Assembly (NCBI RefSeq): GCF_031085295.1
Contig: NZ_JAVFWO010000004.1
Span: forward strand, 1 to 64,000
Length of the DNA: 64,000 bases
Direction: 5' to 3'
Source: Microbacterium psychrotolerans
Lineage (GTDB): Bacteria > Actinomycetota > Actinomycetes > Actinomycetales > Microbacteriaceae
Of the stretch, positions 41,577 through 49,167 are shown piece after piece. Every line of letters starts with the position of its first letter. Positions within the stretch are counted from its first letter, which is position 1. The position numbers and the translations under genes are program-made. The notes under the pieces are model-generated. The model saw only the letters and a program-made list of their open reading frames with translations. It did not search any database and was not told the origin of the DNA.

Positions 41577-42032
41577 CTACTGCTCGATCGGCTGCGGCGC
41601 GTCGTTGGACTCGTGCGCCTTGATCGTCGGCGTCCCACCCTCGGACATGACCTCGATCTTGCGCGGCTTGGCCTTCTCGCTCACCGGGATCGTGACGCTC
41701 AGCACACCGTTGTCGTAGCTGGCCGAGATGCGCTCCGTGTCGATGCCCTGGCCGAGGTTGAGCTGGCGCAGGAAGCTCGCCGCCTCGCGCTCGCGGGTGA
41801 TCCACTTGACGTCCTCGCCGCTGGTCAGAGTGCGCTCGGCGCGGATCGTCAGCAGCTGCCCGTCGACGTCGATGTCGACCGAGCCCGGGTCGATGCCCGG
41901 CAGGTCGGCGGTCAGCACGTAGTGGTCGCCGTCGCGGTAGAGGTCCATCGGCATGCGGCGCGGGCCGCGGCGCGTGTCGAAGAGACTCGATGCAAGACGG
42001 TCGAGGTCACGGAACGGGTCGTAGGTGGCCAT
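41577..42032 (-). CDS. small heat-shock protein, Hsp20/alpha-crystallin
   Basis: ATP-independent chaperone that holds unfolding proteins. The 151-residue protein has the N-terminal MATYDPFRDLDRLASSLF, an alpha-crystallin domain (about 30-125: YVLTADLPGIDPGSVDIDVDG, LTIRAER, FLRQLNLGQGID, ASYDNGVLSVTIPVSEKAKPRKI) and a short flexible tail. GAGAGGAG lies before the ATG. The promoter carries both a CIRCE and a HAIR-like element, so heat control by HrcA and perhaps HspR is likely. Confidence 0.93.
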   Translation of the reverse strand: MATYDPFRDLDRLASSLFDTRRGPRRMPMDLYRDGDHYVLTADLPGIDPGSVDIDVDGQLLTIRAERTLTSGEDVKWITREREAASFLRQLNLGQGIDTERISASYDNGVLSVTIPVSEKAKPRKIEVMSEGGTPTIKAHESNDAPQPIEQ

Positions 42033-42055
42033 GGGAATCTCCTCTCTGTCTGGGA

Positions 42056-42076
42056 GTTGAGCCCACCCGGCTCAAC
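42056..42076. promoter_or_regulatory. HAIR-like element (possible HspR site)
   Basis: GTTGAGC-N7-GCTCAAC, the same geometry as the HAIR consensus CTTGAGT-N7-ACTCAAG, with the TTGAG and CTCAA cores intact. It starts near the predicted transcription start of hsp20. In RNA it would also form a nine-bp stem. Confidence 0.6.
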
Positions 42077-42086
42077 TACGTCCAGA

Positions 42087-42113
42087 TTAGCACTCTCCCC
42101 ATGCGAGTGCTAA
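42087..42113. promoter_or_regulatory. CIRCE element (HrcA operator) of hsp20
   Basis: TTAGCACTC-N9-GAGTGCTAA is an exact match to CIRCE. The -35 (TTAGCA) and -10 (TAATCT) candidates of the hsp20 promoter fall on its two ends, 18 bases apart. Confidence 0.95.
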
Positions 42114-42150
42114 ATGATTCAGCGTTCGCTCTGAACGAACGGACCGCCGC

Positions 42151-43746
42151 TCAGCACTCGATGACATTGACCGCGAGGCCGCCCTCGCTCGTCTCCTTGT
42201 ATTTGTGCGACATGTCGATGCCGGTCTGCCGCATGGTCTCCACGACGGCGTCGAGAGAGACGTAGTGCGAGCCGTCGCCGCGAAGTGCGAGACGCGCCGC
42301 CGTCACGGCCGTCGACGCGGCTATGGCGTTGCGCTCGATGCAGGGGATCTGCACGAGACCGCCGACAGGGTCGCACGTCAGGCCGAGATGATGCTCCATC
42401 GCGATCTCGGCCGCGTTCTCGATCTGCCGGTTGGTGCCGCCCATGACCGCCGTCAGCCCACCGGCGGCCATCGCGCACGCCGACCCGACCTCGGCCTGAC
42501 AGCCACCCTCGGCGCCCGAGATCGACGCGTTGGCCTTGAACAGCGACCCCAGTGCGGTGGCGGTGAGGAGGAAGCGACGGATGCCGCGGCGACGGTTCGC
42601 CTCAGCCCTCTGCTGCTCGTTCCACCGCGACGGCTCGGCAGCGTCCGCGCCATGGCCGGGGTATCCGAGCAGGGCGCTGCCCACGAGCTCGCCGTACGGG
42701 GTGACCGCGTTGCCCGCGCCGAGCCCCGAGTCGGCGAGGAAGCGCCACCAGTACATGGCCACCGCGGGAACGATGCCCGCAGCGCCGTTGGTGGGCGCGG
42801 TGACCACCCTGCCGCCCGCGGCGTTCTCTTCGTTGACGGCGAGCGCGAACGCCCCCAGCCACTCCCCCGGCAGCTCACGTCGCCCGTCGGCCTCGGCGGC
42901 CTCGAGCTGCTCGCGGATCGACGCCGCACGCCGCTTGACGCCGAGCATCCCCGGCAGCACGCCGCCGGATCCGAGGCCCGCCTCGACGCAGGCGGCCATC
43001 GCATCCCAGATGGCGTCCAGGCCGGCGGCGATCTCCTCGTCGGGGCGCAGCGACTCCTCGTTGAGCCGTGCCGCCTCCGCCATCGTGATGCCGCGTTCAT
43101 CGCACAGCGCCAGCAGCTGCTCGGCGCTCGCGAAGTCCAGGGGGAACACGGCCGCGCCCGCAGCACCGGCACCCGCGGGCGGGTCGCCCTCGCGGCGGAT
43201 GAACCCGCCGCCGACGGAGTAGTAGGTCTCGCGGACGAGGAGTCCGGCATCCGTGGCGGGAGCGACAGCCGTCACCGACGACGATCCGGTCTCGCGCACG
43301 CCTGCCGCGGCCACCGCGCGGGCCGGCCCCTCGGCGGGAGAGGCCCACGCTTCGAGCGTCATCGCGTTCGGGTGCCCGGGGAGCCGCGTGCGCGGTGCGA
43401 AGACGATGTCGCCGCGTTCGAAGCGCACGGCCTGGGCGCCGGCGAGCTCGAGCGCCTGCCCGTCGGGCCATGCGCTCCACGCCGAGCGCACCGCATCCGG
43501 ATCCACCGTCTCGGGCTCGAGTCCCCGGAGTCCCGCGACGACGGCATCCGGGGTTCCGTGACCGATGCCGGTGGCGCCGAGCGAGCCGTACAGCGTGCAG
43601 GTCACCCGGCCGACCTGCCGCAGCACGCCCGTGTCTCGCAGGCGGACGACGAAGTCGTGGGCGGCCCGCATGGGTCCGACCGTGTGGGAGCTCGAGGGTC
43701 CTACGCCGATGGAGAACAGCTCGAACGCCGAGACGTAGGCGCTCAT
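42151..43746 (-). CDS. sdaA: L-serine ammonia-lyase (iron-sulfur L-serine dehydratase)
   Basis: Deaminates L-serine to pyruvate. The 531-residue single-chain enzyme has the N-terminal ELFSIGVGPSSSHTVGPMRAA, and the 4Fe-4S ligands in EGGCQAEVG (near 413), LTCDPVGG (near 457) and PCIERN (near 468), with the 42- and 11-residue spacing known for the family. It ends in IEC, the tail Cys that occupies the active site. It is longer than usual because of a Gly/Ala insert near residues 205-215. ATG 43746 is chosen from the TAGCCT box seven bases upstream. Confidence 0.95.
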   Translation of the reverse strand: MSAYVSAFELFSIGVGPSSSHTVGPMRAAHDFVVRLRDTGVLRQVGRVTCTLYGSLGATGIGHGTPDAVVAGLRGLEPETVDPDAVRSAWSAWPDGQALELAGAQAVRFERGDIVFAPRTRLPGHPNAMTLEAWASPAEGPARAVAAAGVRETGSSSVTAVAPATDAGLLVRETYYSVGGGFIRREGDPPAGAGAAGAAVFPLDFASAEQLLALCDERGITMAEAARLNEESLRPDEEIAAGLDAIWDAMAACVEAGLGSGGVLPGMLGVKRRAASIREQLEAAEADGRRELPGEWLGAFALAVNEENAAGGRVVTAPTNGAAGIVPAVAMYWWRFLADSGLGAGNAVTPYGELVGSALLGYPGHGADAAEPSRWNEQQRAEANRRRGIRRFLLTATALGSLFKANASISGAEGGCQAEVGSACAMAAGGLTAVMGGTNRQIENAAEIAMEHHLGLTCDPVGGLVQIPCIERNAIAASTAVTAARLALRGDGSHYVSLDAVVETMRQTGIDMSHKYKETSEGGLAVNVIEC

Positions 43747-43753
43747 CGTCACC

Positions 43754-43759
43754 AGGCTA
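43754..43759 (-). promoter_or_regulatory. -10 element for leaderless sdaA
   Basis: TAGCCT on the minus strand, seven bases before ATG 43746. Confidence 0.45.
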
Positions 43760-43851
43760 ACGCCGCTGACGATGCGATCTGCACGCCGTTACCGAGTCGT
43801 GAGGGGCAGGATGCCTGGAGAAGAGTCATCCGACGAGGCAGTGTGCCGAGT

Positions 43852-44220
43852 TCACGCCCGTGGGTGGAACGAGACGAGACCGACGGTGTTGCCCTCGGAG
43901 TCCTCCACGAACGCCTGCCACTCCTCGTGACCGGCCGGACCGAGCGCGTCGTCCTCGTGCGTGAAGATCACGTGCGGGCCGGTGACGACGTGGGTGCGGT
44001 GCTCAAGGCGTTCGACGGCGGCGCGCACGTCGTCGACCTGCAGATAGAGCAGAGCCGTCGGCGCCCCGCGGTCGAGCAGCAGCCGGACGCCGTCGAGGTC
44101 GAAGAAGAGAAGTCCCGGCGGATCGAACACCGCCGCGGGCGCCACACCGAGGAGGTCGGTGTAGAAGCCGGCGGCGCGCTCGAGATCGTCGGCGTGCTGA
44201 GCGACCTGGACGAGTTTCAT
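43852..44220 (-). CDS. VOC-family (glyoxalase/bleomycin-resistance-like) protein
   Basis: A 122-residue protein of the vicinal-oxygen-chelate superfamily. VQVAQHADDLERAAGFYTDLLG begins the first beta-alpha-beta unit with a His in the metal position; GLLFFDLDGVRLLL, LYLQVDDVRAAVERL and the C-terminal FVEDSEGNTVGLVSF complete the fold, the Glu of EDSEGN being a second ligand. No substrate can be assigned. GAGAAT is six bases before the ATG, perhaps a weak leaderless promoter. Confidence 0.85.
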   Translation of the reverse strand: MKLVQVAQHADDLERAAGFYTDLLGVAPAAVFDPPGLLFFDLDGVRLLLDRGAPTALLYLQVDDVRAAVERLEHRTHVVTGPHVIFTHEDDALGPAGHEEWQAFVEDSEGNTVGLVSFHPRA

Positions 44221-44341
44221 GGCGCCATTCTCGCGTGACACCGACGGTGCGCCAGTGCCCCTGGTGAATCGCTCGGCGTTGCGATAGGCAAGTAGCAGCT
44301 CCGCGCGCACGCGACGGAGGTGGTTCGAGAGAGGGTCCGCG

Positions 44342-44515
44342 ATGCTCTTCGTCCTTTACCTCATCCTGCTCCTGGGCGGCATGTACCTGGTCGGCTCGGC
44401 CTTCGCGGCGCCGTTCCTGCCGGCGCTGGTGTTCGTCGCCGGAGTCCTCTGCATCTCGCTGGCGGTGGCACTGCCCATCGCGGCGCAGCGGATCGACAGC
44501 GGCCCCCGGAAATAG
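44342..44515 (+). CDS. small membrane protein (57 aa)
   Basis: Fifty-seven residues, almost entirely two hydrophobic helices (about residues 2-22 and 25-47) with a short charged tail IDSGPRK. GAGAGGG lies seven bases before the ATG, and the frame is clearly coding-like in composition. No family recognised. It could be a holin-like or regulatory membrane peptide; nothing more can be said. Confidence 0.6.
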   Translation: MLFVLYLILLLGGMYLVGSAFAAPFLPALVFVAGVLCISLAVALPIAAQRIDSGPRK

Positions 44516-44728
44516 CTCGCGCTCCGCCCCCCGTCGGCCGTCATTGCCGGGTCGTGGCAGCCCCGTCGCGGCATGCCGGGTGCCCTGTGCGGAGTTTGTC
44601 AACCCCGCGAACGCCAGGCTCCTCGTCGGTGAGAATCGACTCGCTGCATCAGCGTGGAGGCACCGAAATGAGAACAGCGAAATCCGCATCGCCGTGGTCC
44701 GGCACCGGACAGGAGAGGTGATCGAACG

Positions 44729-45040
44729 ATGGTGATGCTTGACCCCCAGGTCCGTCCGACAGGGCGGCAGTACGACCTGCAGCGCGTGGATCAGTCGACG
44801 TGGATCATCCGCGACGCGCACGTAGCCACGACCGACGCGAGAAGCGTCGTCGCGTGCGTCAGCAAGGCCCCGTTGGACGGCGTCGATGTGGTGTGGCTCC
44901 ACCCGGTGGGCCTGCCCACCCACTACCGCACCGCCGACGCGGTGCTGCGCGATCTGATCCGCCACGGTCGGCGCAGTTCCGGGACGACCCGGCCCATACC
45001 GATCCCGCATCGTCCGCCGGTGAAGCCCGAGCGCTGCTGA
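44729..45040 (+). CDS. hypothetical protein upstream of the P450
   Basis: A 103-residue soluble protein with AGGAGAGG before the ATG. It starts MVMLDPQVRPTGRQYDL and has a compact middle (STWIIRDAHVATTDARSVVACVSKAPLDG broken over two strands) and a Pro/Arg-rich tail. It ends 13 bases before the CYP152 gene and is in the same direction, so the two are probably one operon. No family recognised; an accessory role for the P450 cannot be claimed. Confidence 0.6.
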   Translation: MVMLDPQVRPTGRQYDLQRVDQSTWIIRDAHVATTDARSVVACVSKAPLDGVDVVWLHPVGLPTHYRTADAVLRDLIRHGRRSSGTTRPIPIPHRPPVKPERC

Positions 45041-45053
45041 TGCGGGCGCCTCG

Positions 45054-46346
45054 ATGAGGCCGGCACTGGCCGACGACTCGCTGTCGGTCCTCGTCCGCGG
45101 CTACGACTTCGGCGCGCGGATCTGGCGACGGGTACGCGACGGTGCGAGATCCGCCCCGATGCGACTGCTGGGCCGGGAAGCGCTTCTCGTGCGCGGCTCA
45201 GCGGGCGTGGCGGTCTTCTACGACGAGACGCGGATCGCCCGGCACGGTGCGATGCCCGCGATCGTGCAGCACACGCTGTTCGGCAACGGCTCGGTGCACA
45301 GCCTCGACGGCGACGAGCACCGCCACCGGAAGGCGACCTTCGTCGACGTCGCCTACGAGGATGCAGAGGTCCGACGACTGCAGCCGCTGCTGGAGCGGGA
45401 GTGGCGCCACGAGCGCGACGCGTGGCTCGACGGCGGTCACCGCTCCGCCTACGATGCAGCGGTCGGTGCGCTGGGCCGCGCGATCATGGCGTGGGCCGGC
45501 TTGCCGGGTACGCCCGCTGCCAAGACCCGCTGGGCGGCGCGCCTCGCGCAGATCGTGGACGGCTTCGGCGCCCCCTACTCCCCCGCCTATGTCGCCGCCG
45601 CGGTGAATCGACGCTGGTCCGACCGGCATGCGCGACGGGTCATCGAGGCGGTGCGCGCGGGCGACCTCGCTGCGGCGCAGGGGACGGCCCTGCATTCCTG
45701 GGCCTGGCACCGCGATCCGGCCGGTGAGCTGCTGCCCGCACAGCTCGCGGGGGTGGAGCTGCAGAATTCGATCCGGCCGATGATCGCCGTCGCGCGCTTC
45801 GTCGCGTTCGCCGCCAAAGAGCTGCACGACCGGCCCGAGTGGCGAGCCCGCATCGCCGCCGAGACGGCGGAACGGGCGACGCTGGTGGGCGGTCCCCTGG
45901 CGATCATGTTCGCCCAGGAGATCCGGCGGACCGCGCCGTTCGTGCCGATGCTGCCCGGGTGGGCCACCCAGGATGTCGACCTCGACGGTCAGCACCTCGC
46001 CGCCGGCGGTCGGGTGGTGCTCGACATCCTCGGCACCAACACGGACGCCCGCTCCTGGGAGGACCCCACGGCCTTCGATCCCGAGCGCTTCCGCGGCGTC
46101 GAAGACTACGAGGCGCTGTCCGCCTTCATCCCGCATGGCGGCGCCGGTGTGGCGACCGGCCATCGCTGCCCGGGTGAGAAGATCGCGATCGCCGGCCTCG
46201 CGGCTGCGATCGCCGCGCTGAGTGATCCCCGGCTGACTGTCCTGGACTCCGGCCTCTCCGTGAACCGTCGCCGGCTTCCGACGAAGCCGAGGTCGGGAGC
46301 CCGGGTGCGGGCCGTTGGTACGTCCTCACGCCGCCCGATCCACTGA
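45054..46346 (+). CDS. CYP152-type cytochrome P450 peroxygenase (fatty-acid hydroxylase)
   Basis: A 430-residue P450 that most resembles the H2O2-using CYP152 family (P450 SP-alpha, BS-beta, OleT), which hydroxylates or decarboxylates fatty acids. An Arg-Pro pair in NSIRPMIAVARF (Arg about 241) is where CYP152 binds the substrate carboxylate, replacing the usual acid-Thr pair. EIRRTAPFVPMLPG is the ExxR-region equivalent, and GGAGVATGHRCPGEKI holds the haem Cys (about 372). No redox partner is nearby, as expected for a peroxygenase. Confidence 0.87.
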   Translation: MRPALADDSLSVLVRGYDFGARIWRRVRDGARSAPMRLLGREALLVRGSAGVAVFYDETRIARHGAMPAIVQHTLFGNGSVHSLDGDEHRHRKATFVDVAYEDAEVRRLQPLLEREWRHERDAWLDGGHRSAYDAAVGALGRAIMAWAGLPGTPAAKTRWAARLAQIVDGFGAPYSPAYVAAAVNRRWSDRHARRVIEAVRAGDLAAAQGTALHSWAWHRDPAGELLPAQLAGVELQNSIRPMIAVARFVAFAAKELHDRPEWRARIAAETAERATLVGGPLAIMFAQEIRRTAPFVPMLPGWATQDVDLDGQHLAAGGRVVLDILGTNTDARSWEDPTAFDPERFRGVEDYEALSAFIPHGGAGVATGHRCPGEKIAIAGLAAAIAALSDPRLTVLDSGLSVNRRRLPTKPRSGARVRAVGTSSRRPIH

Positions 46347-46435
46347 CGGCGGTGAGCCAGCCGTTTCCGCGGTCAACCCACTCGACGCATCGCTGAGGAC
46401 GCCGAAGGATGGCGGGAACACCTACGGGAGGAATC

Positions 46436-46645
46436 ATGGCCGAGACCGAGCACACCGTCGTCACCCGTTCGAACCGCGGACAGTGGGAGGTGGCCGTGGC
46501 GGAGCGGCCCGACCTCTCGCAGAGCTTCTCCAGCCGCGAGGAGGCGATCGATGCGGGTCGCACGACCGCCGACGAGCTGGGCTGGCGTCACATCGTGGAG
46601 GAAGCGGAGCCCACCGGCGTCATCACCGACCCGGCCGACGAGTGA
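46436..46645 (+). CDS. DUF2188 family protein (69 aa)
   Basis: A single-domain DUF2188 protein: HTVVTRSNRGQWEVAV, SFSSREEAIDAGRTTADELGW and HIVEEAEPTG match the family, which is small, soluble and of unknown function. GGGAGGA is five bases before the ATG. It follows the P450 gene by about 90 bases. Confidence 0.85.
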   Translation: MAETEHTVVTRSNRGQWEVAVAERPDLSQSFSSREEAIDAGRTTADELGWRHIVEEAEPTGVITDPADE

Positions 46646-46683
46646 GCCACGGCGGGGCGTCGGCCGACGTCCCGCCCGCGCGT

Positions 46684-46827
46684 TCACGGATTCGGGAAGT
46701 GGTGGTCCTCGGCACGGCGAACGTCTGCGAGGGTCGCCTTCCAGGTGCTCCGCCGCGGGCGCCGACGGTCGAAGAGCTTCCGCAGGGTGTCTCCGACGGA
46801 GCGGAGAGCTGATCCGAATGTGATCAT
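46684..46827 (-). CDS. possible small basic protein (47 aa)
   Basis: A 47-codon frame on the minus strand starting MITFGSALRSVGDTLRKLFD, with GAAGGTGA six bases before the ATG. The N-terminal 20 residues form a plausible amphipathic helix, followed by an Arg-rich stretch RRRPRRSTWK and a short charged end. Evidence is only the ribosome binding site and composition, so this could be a chance frame. Confidence 0.35.
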   Translation of the reverse strand: MITFGSALRSVGDTLRKLFDRRRPRRSTWKATLADVRRAEDHHFPNP

Positions 46828-46976
46828 GTCTGCTCACCTTCAAGCAGTGGGGGTTGTCTGTGGAATAGGGATATCCGCTGGGCGCCACCGCGTCTTGGGG
46901 CTTGACCTGACGCGCCGGGTGTGGTGTCCCCGGTAGGTGCGATGATCCGCACGGGGACGATCGGCGGGAGGGCGGG

Positions 46977-48863
46977 ATGCGGAGCGAGGCGACCGTGCTG
47001 CACGCCGACCTCGACGCCTTCTACGCCTCGGTCGAGCAGCGCGACGCACCTGCGCTGCGCGGACGGCCTGTCATCGTCGGCGGCGGCGTGGTGCTGGCGG
47101 CGAGCTACGAGGCGAAGGCACGCGGCGTGCGCACGGCGATGGGCGGCCGGCAGGCCCGCGAGCTCTGCCCGGATGCCGTGGTCGTGCCGCCGCGGATGGA
47201 CGCGTACTCCGCGGCCAGCCGAGACGTGTTCGCCATCTTCCGCGACACGACGCCGCTCGTGGAGGGGCTCTCGATCGATGAGGCCTTCCTGGAGGTCGGT
47301 GGTCTGCGACGCATCGCAGGCACGCCCGAGCAGGTCGCGGTGCGATTGCGTGAACGGGTCCGCACAGAGGTCGGGCTCGCCATCTCGGTCGGAGTGGCGC
47401 GGACGAAGTTCCTCGCCAAGGTCGCCAGCGCCGTCAGCAAGCCCGACGGCTTACTGGTCGTCGAGCCCGACCAGGAAGAGGCGTTCCTGCTGCCGCTGCC
47501 GGTCGAACGGCTGTGGGGCGTCGGCGCCGTGACCGCCGACAAGCTCCACCGCCTCGGCATCCACACCGTCGGGCAGCTCGCCGAGCTCGAAGCCGCGACC
47601 GCCGAGAGGCTGCTGGGCAAGGCGACCGGTGCGCACCTCCACGCGCTCGCCCGGCTGCGCGACCCGCGCCCCGTCGACACCACGCGGCGCCGTGGGTCGA
47701 TCGGCTCTCAGCGCGCCCTCGGCAACCACCCGCGCACGGCGGAAGAGCTCGACCTCTTCCTGACGCAGATCGTCGATCGGCTGGCTCGCCGCCTGCGCGA
47801 CCGCGACCGCGTGTGCCGGACGGTCGTGCTGCGCCTCCGCTACGGGGATTACGCGAAGGCCACCCGATCCCGCACGTTCCGCTTCGCGACCGATCGCACC
47901 GCCCTGCTGCTCGAGGTCGCGCGGGGGCTGCTCGCCTCCGCACAACCCGAGATCGACGAGCGCGGCATCACCCTCATCGGCGTCTCGCTGTCTCAGCTCG
48001 GCCGCGCCGACAGCGTCCCGCCGGAGCTGCCCATCGACTGGGAAGACGGGTCTCGCCTCGATGGGGTGCTCGATGCGGTTCGCGACCGCTTCGGCGCGGC
48101 GTCGGTCGCCCGCGCCGCACAGCTCGGTCGCGATCCGGGTTGGTCGACGCCGTTGCTGCCCGAACACGAGTGCCCCCGAGAAATCGCCTCCGACCGGCCA
48201 CGGCAGCGATGTCGTCGGCCGCGCTTACCCTGCTCCCATGGCGGAGCGTGTCGAACTGTGGTGGGCCCGCCGCCAGTTCTCCAAAGGGTCGGAAGTCCCC
48301 TACCCGGTGGGGAGCTACCGCGAAGCGTGGGCGCCGTTCCCTGCGCTCATCCGCCAGTACCATCCGGAGCTCAACGCCGGCATCGTCTTGAGCCAGGTGC
48401 CGCCCGCCGCCGACGTGCTGCTGCTGTGGCAGTGCGAGGCCGGCCACAAGTTCGCCGCCACTCCCGACGAGCAGCGCAACCGCCCCGGACGCGAACGCCG
48501 TCGCTCCGCCTGGTGCCCCGAGTGCGTGGACCTCGCCCGACCCACCCGCGCCCTGCCGATGCGGGACGTGGTGACCCCACTCGACTCCCCCGTCCCGGCC
48601 GCCGTCGCCAACCCCACCGGCCGTGCGGTCCTCCGGTCCCGCACGCCGAGACGCAAGCTGCAGGTGTGCGCGAAGACACCCGAGCTGCCCGTCGGCGAGC
48701 CGTTCCACTCGGAATGCGCGCCGAAGCCTGCGTCCGCGGTCGAAGCGCAGCTGCGCGCCGACCTGTTCGCCCGTCTCTCGGTCACACCGGGCGCGAACGC
48801 CGTGCGCGTCGCGCGGCCGTTCTTCGACCACGTCGAGGTGTGGCCCGACATCCTGCTTCCTGA
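46977..48863 (+). CDS. dinB: DNA polymerase IV (Y family) lacking a stop at the expected place
   Basis: Translesion polymerase. The first 400 residues are a complete DinB: LHADLDAFYASVEQ (metal Asp), SYEAKARGVRTAMG, GLSIDEAFLEVGG (catalytic Asp-Glu), SVGVARTKFLAKVAS, LWGVGAVTADKL and the little-finger domain to about residue 400 (LGRDPGWSTPLLPEHE). A stop would be expected there, near 48175. Instead the frame continues 230 codons through the next gene in another phase, giving an Arg/Pro-rich nonsense-like tail. The functional protein is likely about 400 residues plus an unwanted extension, or a frameshift is present. GGGAGG precedes the ATG. Confidence 0.88.
   Translation: MRSEATVLHADLDAFYASVEQRDAPALRGRPVIVGGGVVLAASYEAKARGVRTAMGGRQARELCPDAVVVPPRMDAYSAASRDVFAIFRDTTPLVEGLSIDEAFLEVGGLRRIAGTPEQVAVRLRERVRTEVGLAISVGVARTKFLAKVASAVSKPDGLLVVEPDQEEAFLLPLPVERLWGVGAVTADKLHRLGIHTVGQLAELEAATAERLLGKATGAHLHALARLRDPRPVDTTRRRGSIGSQRALGNHPRTAEELDLFLTQIVDRLARRLRDRDRVCRTVVLRLRYGDYAKATRSRTFRFATDRTALLLEVARGLLASAQPEIDERGITLIGVSLSQLGRADSVPPELPIDWEDGSRLDGVLDAVRDRFGAASVARAAQLGRDPGWSTPLLPEHECPREIASDRPRQRCRRPRLPCSHGGACRTVVGPPPVLQRVGSPLPGGELPRSVGAVPCAHPPVPSGAQRRHRLEPGAARRRRAAAVAVRGRPQVRRHSRRAAQPPRTRTPSLRLVPRVRGPRPTHPRPADAGRGDPTRLPRPGRRRQPHRPCGPPVPHAETQAAGVREDTRAARRRAVPLGMRAEACVRGRSAAARRPVRPSLGHTGRERRARRAAVLRPRRGVARHPAS
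48226..48231 (+). promoter_or_regulatory. -10 element for leaderless zinc-ribbon/Vsr-like gene
   Basis: TACCCT, six bases before ATG 48238, inside the extended dinB frame. Confidence 0.4.
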
Positions 48864-49125
48864 ACTGCGCGTCGCCATCGAGTACGACAGCACCGGCCGC
48901 CACGGTCTCGAACACGTCGGCAAGCGCGAGGACGCCGACCTCCGCAAAGACCGTGCCCTGCGCTCTGCGCGATGGGAGGTGGTCCGCATCCGCACGGGCA
49001 GGCTCGAACCTCTGGGCCCGTTCGATCTGCAGATGTCGGCATGGAACCCGAAGGGCCTCGAGCGCCTCATCGACGCGCTCCGCGACATCCGCGGACCACT
49101 GCTCGTCGACCCGTACCTCGCCTGA
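48238..49125 (+). CDS. zinc-ribbon (DUF4379-like) protein with Vsr-like nuclease domain
   Basis: A 295-residue protein. LLWQCEAGHKFAATPDEQRNR followed by AWCPEC (residues about 60-100) is a treble-clef zinc ribbon of the DUF4379 type (C-x2-GH-x-F ... C-P-x-C). The C-terminal part, VWPDILLPELRVAIEYDSTG, KREDADLRKDRAL and WEVVRIRTG, has the PD-(D/E)xK layout of Vsr/DUF559-like endonucleases (Asp, Glu-Tyr-Asp, Lys-Asp). It overlaps the extended dinB frame in another phase. A DNA-repair or anti-invader nuclease is likely from the domains. Confidence 0.8.
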   Translation: MAERVELWWARRQFSKGSEVPYPVGSYREAWAPFPALIRQYHPELNAGIVLSQVPPAADVLLLWQCEAGHKFAATPDEQRNRPGRERRRSAWCPECVDLARPTRALPMRDVVTPLDSPVPAAVANPTGRAVLRSRTPRRKLQVCAKTPELPVGEPFHSECAPKPASAVEAQLRADLFARLSVTPGANAVRVARPFFDHVEVWPDILLPELRVAIEYDSTGRHGLEHVGKREDADLRKDRALRSARWEVVRIRTGRLEPLGPFDLQMSAWNPKGLERLIDALRDIRGPLLVDPYLA

Positions 49126-49167
49126 CGACTGGTCATCGGCGACAGCGGAGCCGCGGACCGACCGCGT

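Noticed and set aside
44516-44728. Gene in the 213-base gap before 44729
   Set aside because: A 17-codon frame near 44668 has no ribosome binding site or conservation clue; I see no supportable gene or clear promoter here.
46977-48863. A genuine dinB-nuclease fusion
   Set aside because: The tail is in a different reading phase from the downstream protein, so it does not contain the zinc-ribbon or nuclease motifs.
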